Source: NCEH01 sp043195095 (lineage in GTDB: Bacteria; Pseudomonadota; Alphaproteobacteria; Rhizobiales; Xanthobacteraceae). From it: a DNA stretch of 64,000 nucleotides. Below, piece after piece: positions 62,928 to 64,000 of this stretch (within the stretch, counting starts at the first letter, position 1; the number at the start of each line of letters is the position of its first letter). Where the stretch lies: assembly GCF_043195095.1 (NCBI RefSeq), contig NZ_JBAFWN010000003.1; one strand, written 5' to 3'. Under the pieces are notes generated by a model that was not told where the DNA came from, did not search any database, and was given only the letters and a program-made list of their open reading frames with translations. The position numbers and the translations under genes are program-made.

Positions 62928-63535
62928 TCGCTGGCTCCGATGCTGGCGAGCACCGCGTCGCGGCGGGCGGCGACCGCATCCTGCACATCGGCGAACAGCG
63001 AGCCGCCGTGGGAATCCATGCCCACCAGCAGCGGGCCGAAATCGCGGATGCGGAAGCGCCACAGGCTTTCGGGATGCAGGTCGTCCATGTCCACGTCCTC
63101 GATCTGCTCGATCCAGGTGGTTTCGAGCGCGGCGGCGCCACCGACGATGGCGAGATAGGCGCCGCCCAACTCGCGGAACGCGTCCAGCGTCGCCGGCCCC
63201 ATGCCGCCCTTGCCGATGATCAGGCGCACGCCTTCGCGCTCCATGAGCGGCTTGGTGAACCGCTCCATGCGCATGGAGGTGGTGGTGCCGATGCAGAACG
63301 GCGTGTAGCCCGCCGGCGCCTCCGCCGAGACCGGAACCTTATGCACGTTGGGCGCAGTGTGAATGACCGCATGGCCGTTGAGATCCATGCGGGTGCGGCG
63401 TCCACGGTCGAACATATGGATCAAGGTCGCGTCGCGGATGCCATACAGCGTGCGCCGCAAGGTGACCGTGTCGCCGATCTTGAGGCTGCGCGCCGTATCG
63501 GCGTCGATCGGCATGTCGAGGACATGATGGGTCAT
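62924..63535 (-). CDS. Class I fumarase/L-tartrate dehydratase-like, beta subunit
   Basis: A 203-residue C-terminal-domain subunit of iron-sulfur hydro-lyases: GDTVTLRRTLYGIRDATLIH, YTPFCIGTTTSMRMERFTKP, LIIGKGGMGPATLDAFRELG and the end MDDLHPESLWRFRIRDFGPLLV. It pairs with the alpha subunit encoded ten bases upstream. Reaction: hydration of fumarate, tartrate dehydration or an analogue. The four-base overlap with the flavoprotein suggests a shared pathway. Confidence 0.9.
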   Translation of the reverse strand: MTHHVLDMPIDADTARSLKIGDTVTLRRTLYGIRDATLIHMFDRGRRTRMDLNGHAVIHTAPNVHKVPVSAEAPAGYTPFCIGTTTSMRMERFTKPLMEREGVRLIIGKGGMGPATLDAFRELGGAYLAIVGGAAALETTWIEQIEDVDMDDLHPESLWRFRIRDFGPLLVGMDSHGGSLFADVQDAVAARRDAVLASIGASE

Positions 63536-63545
63536 GGGGCGATCC

Positions 63546-64000
63546 TCAGCTGAAGGCGATGCCGCCGGGTGTCACGGTCGCCAGGGCGCGGCGCGCCGAA
63601 TGGCATTGGATGTTCACGGCCACGGGGTTCTGCGTGATGTGGGTCGCGGCCACTTCCACATGCACGGCGAAGCTGGTGGAGCGTCCGCCGAGGCCCTGCG
63701 GCCCGATGCCCAATTCGTTCACGGCCTGCGACAGCTCCGCCTCGATCTTCGCGCCTTCGGGATCCGAGCACACCGTCCGCAGCGGCCGCGTGGCGGCGAT
63801 CTTGGCGAGGTGCATGCACAGGTCCGAGGTGCCGCCGAGCCCGACTCCGACGATGGTGGGCGGGCAGACGCGGCCGCCCAGTTCCACCACCCGGTCGATG
63901 ACGAAGCGCTTCGCCGCCTTGATGCCGTCGGAGGGCAGCAGCATCTTGAGGAACGACCCATTCTCCGAGCCCGAGCCCTTGGGGATCATCTCGATGCCCA
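63546..64000 (-). CDS. Class I fumarase/L-tartrate dehydratase-like, alpha subunit (3' part)
   Basis: Partial gene: the window ends inside it and the N-terminal half is missing. The visible 150 residues show IPKGSGSENGSFLKMLLPSD, the conserved VCPPTIVGVGLGGTSDLCM (Cys likely to bind the [4Fe-4S] cluster) and RSTSFAVHVEVAATHITQNP. It forms the two-subunit hydro-lyase with the beta gene downstream. The first visible genes of the operon lie here; its promoter is beyond the window. Confidence 0.9.
   Translation of the reverse strand, partial: GIEMIPKGSGSENGSFLKMLLPSDGIKAAKRFVIDRVVELGGRVCPPTIVGVGLGGTSDLCMHLAKIAATRPLRTVCSDPEGAKIEAELSQAVNELGIGPQGLGGRSTSFAVHVEVAATHITQNPVAVNIQCHSARRALATVTPGGIAFS

Noticed and set aside
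61173..63158. 661-codon plus-strand frame
   Set aside because: Antisense shadow of the flavoprotein and hydro-lyase genes, with His/Arg/Gly-rich nonsense composition.

Overview
The window is high-GC DNA with dense, co-directional operons and long antisense open frames. Gene content (Ti/RP4-type trb cluster with a DUF3363 relaxase, LysR/TetR-rich cargo, SuyAB sulfolactate lyase) suggests an alphaproteobacterium, most likely Hyphomicrobiales. That placement is inference from gene families; no rRNA or tRNA gene was seen.

Layout. (1) 0.3-15.4 kb: the conjugation module of an integrative or plasmid element, with relaxase, TraG coupling protein, an RHH protein, trbB-C-D-E-J-K-L-F-G-I, a DUF2274 protein and a convergent LysR regulator. 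(2) 15.4-35 kb: a cargo patchwork of small regulator-plus-enzyme or regulator-plus-exporter units. These include TetR/epoxide hydrolase/flavin monooxygenase, LysR/YciI/NIPSNAP, a TetR/MFS pair resembling SmvR/SmvA, TetR/O-methyltransferase/siderophore-interacting reductase/MFS, AraC/SDR and TetR/membrane protein. Several carry clear palindromic operators. The gaps hold decayed genes, an IS3 fragment and five copies of a short degenerate repeat whose forward frame ends in a conserved peptide. (3) 35.2-47.9 kb: a defence island bounded by two 113-bp direct repeats (98/113 identical). It contains a complete type II CBASS operon (patatin effector, CD-NTase, E1-E2 Cap2, JAMM Cap3), a Cas2-like SinR-family protein, a sigma-factor/unknown/ImmA-type protease trio, and a two-gene system with a 1253-residue protein (Cap4/DUF4297-like nuclease end, STAND NTPase, HEAT-like repeats) translationally coupled to an unrecognised 429-residue partner. 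(4) 47.5-48.8 kb: a hairpin-dense scar with the decayed C-terminus of a serine recombinase and an IS3 orfB tail. (5) 48.8-52.1 kb: sulfotransferase, glycosyltransferase, an esterase-like hydrolase and a broken ABC ATPase. (6) 52.1-54.7 kb: an arsenic operon with an ArsR-ArsC fusion, ACR3 pump and glutaredoxin-type ArsC. (7) 54.9-64.0 kb: a minus-strand catabolic operon with class I fumarase-like alpha (cut by the window end) and beta subunits, an SDH/fumarate-reductase-like flavoprotein, a ThDP enzyme, a periplasmic solute-binding protein, SuyA/SuyB and a SulP anion transporter.

How it fits together. The trb module could move the element, and regions 2-6 look like successive insertions behind it. 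The strongest candidates for undescribed biology are the STAND-nuclease pair with its neighbouring sigma/ImmA trio, all inside a direct-repeat-bounded island with CBASS, and the terminal operon, which reads as a possible route for a C4-type organosulfonate ending in SuyAB desulfonation. Both interpretations are inference. The gene identities rest on visible motifs.
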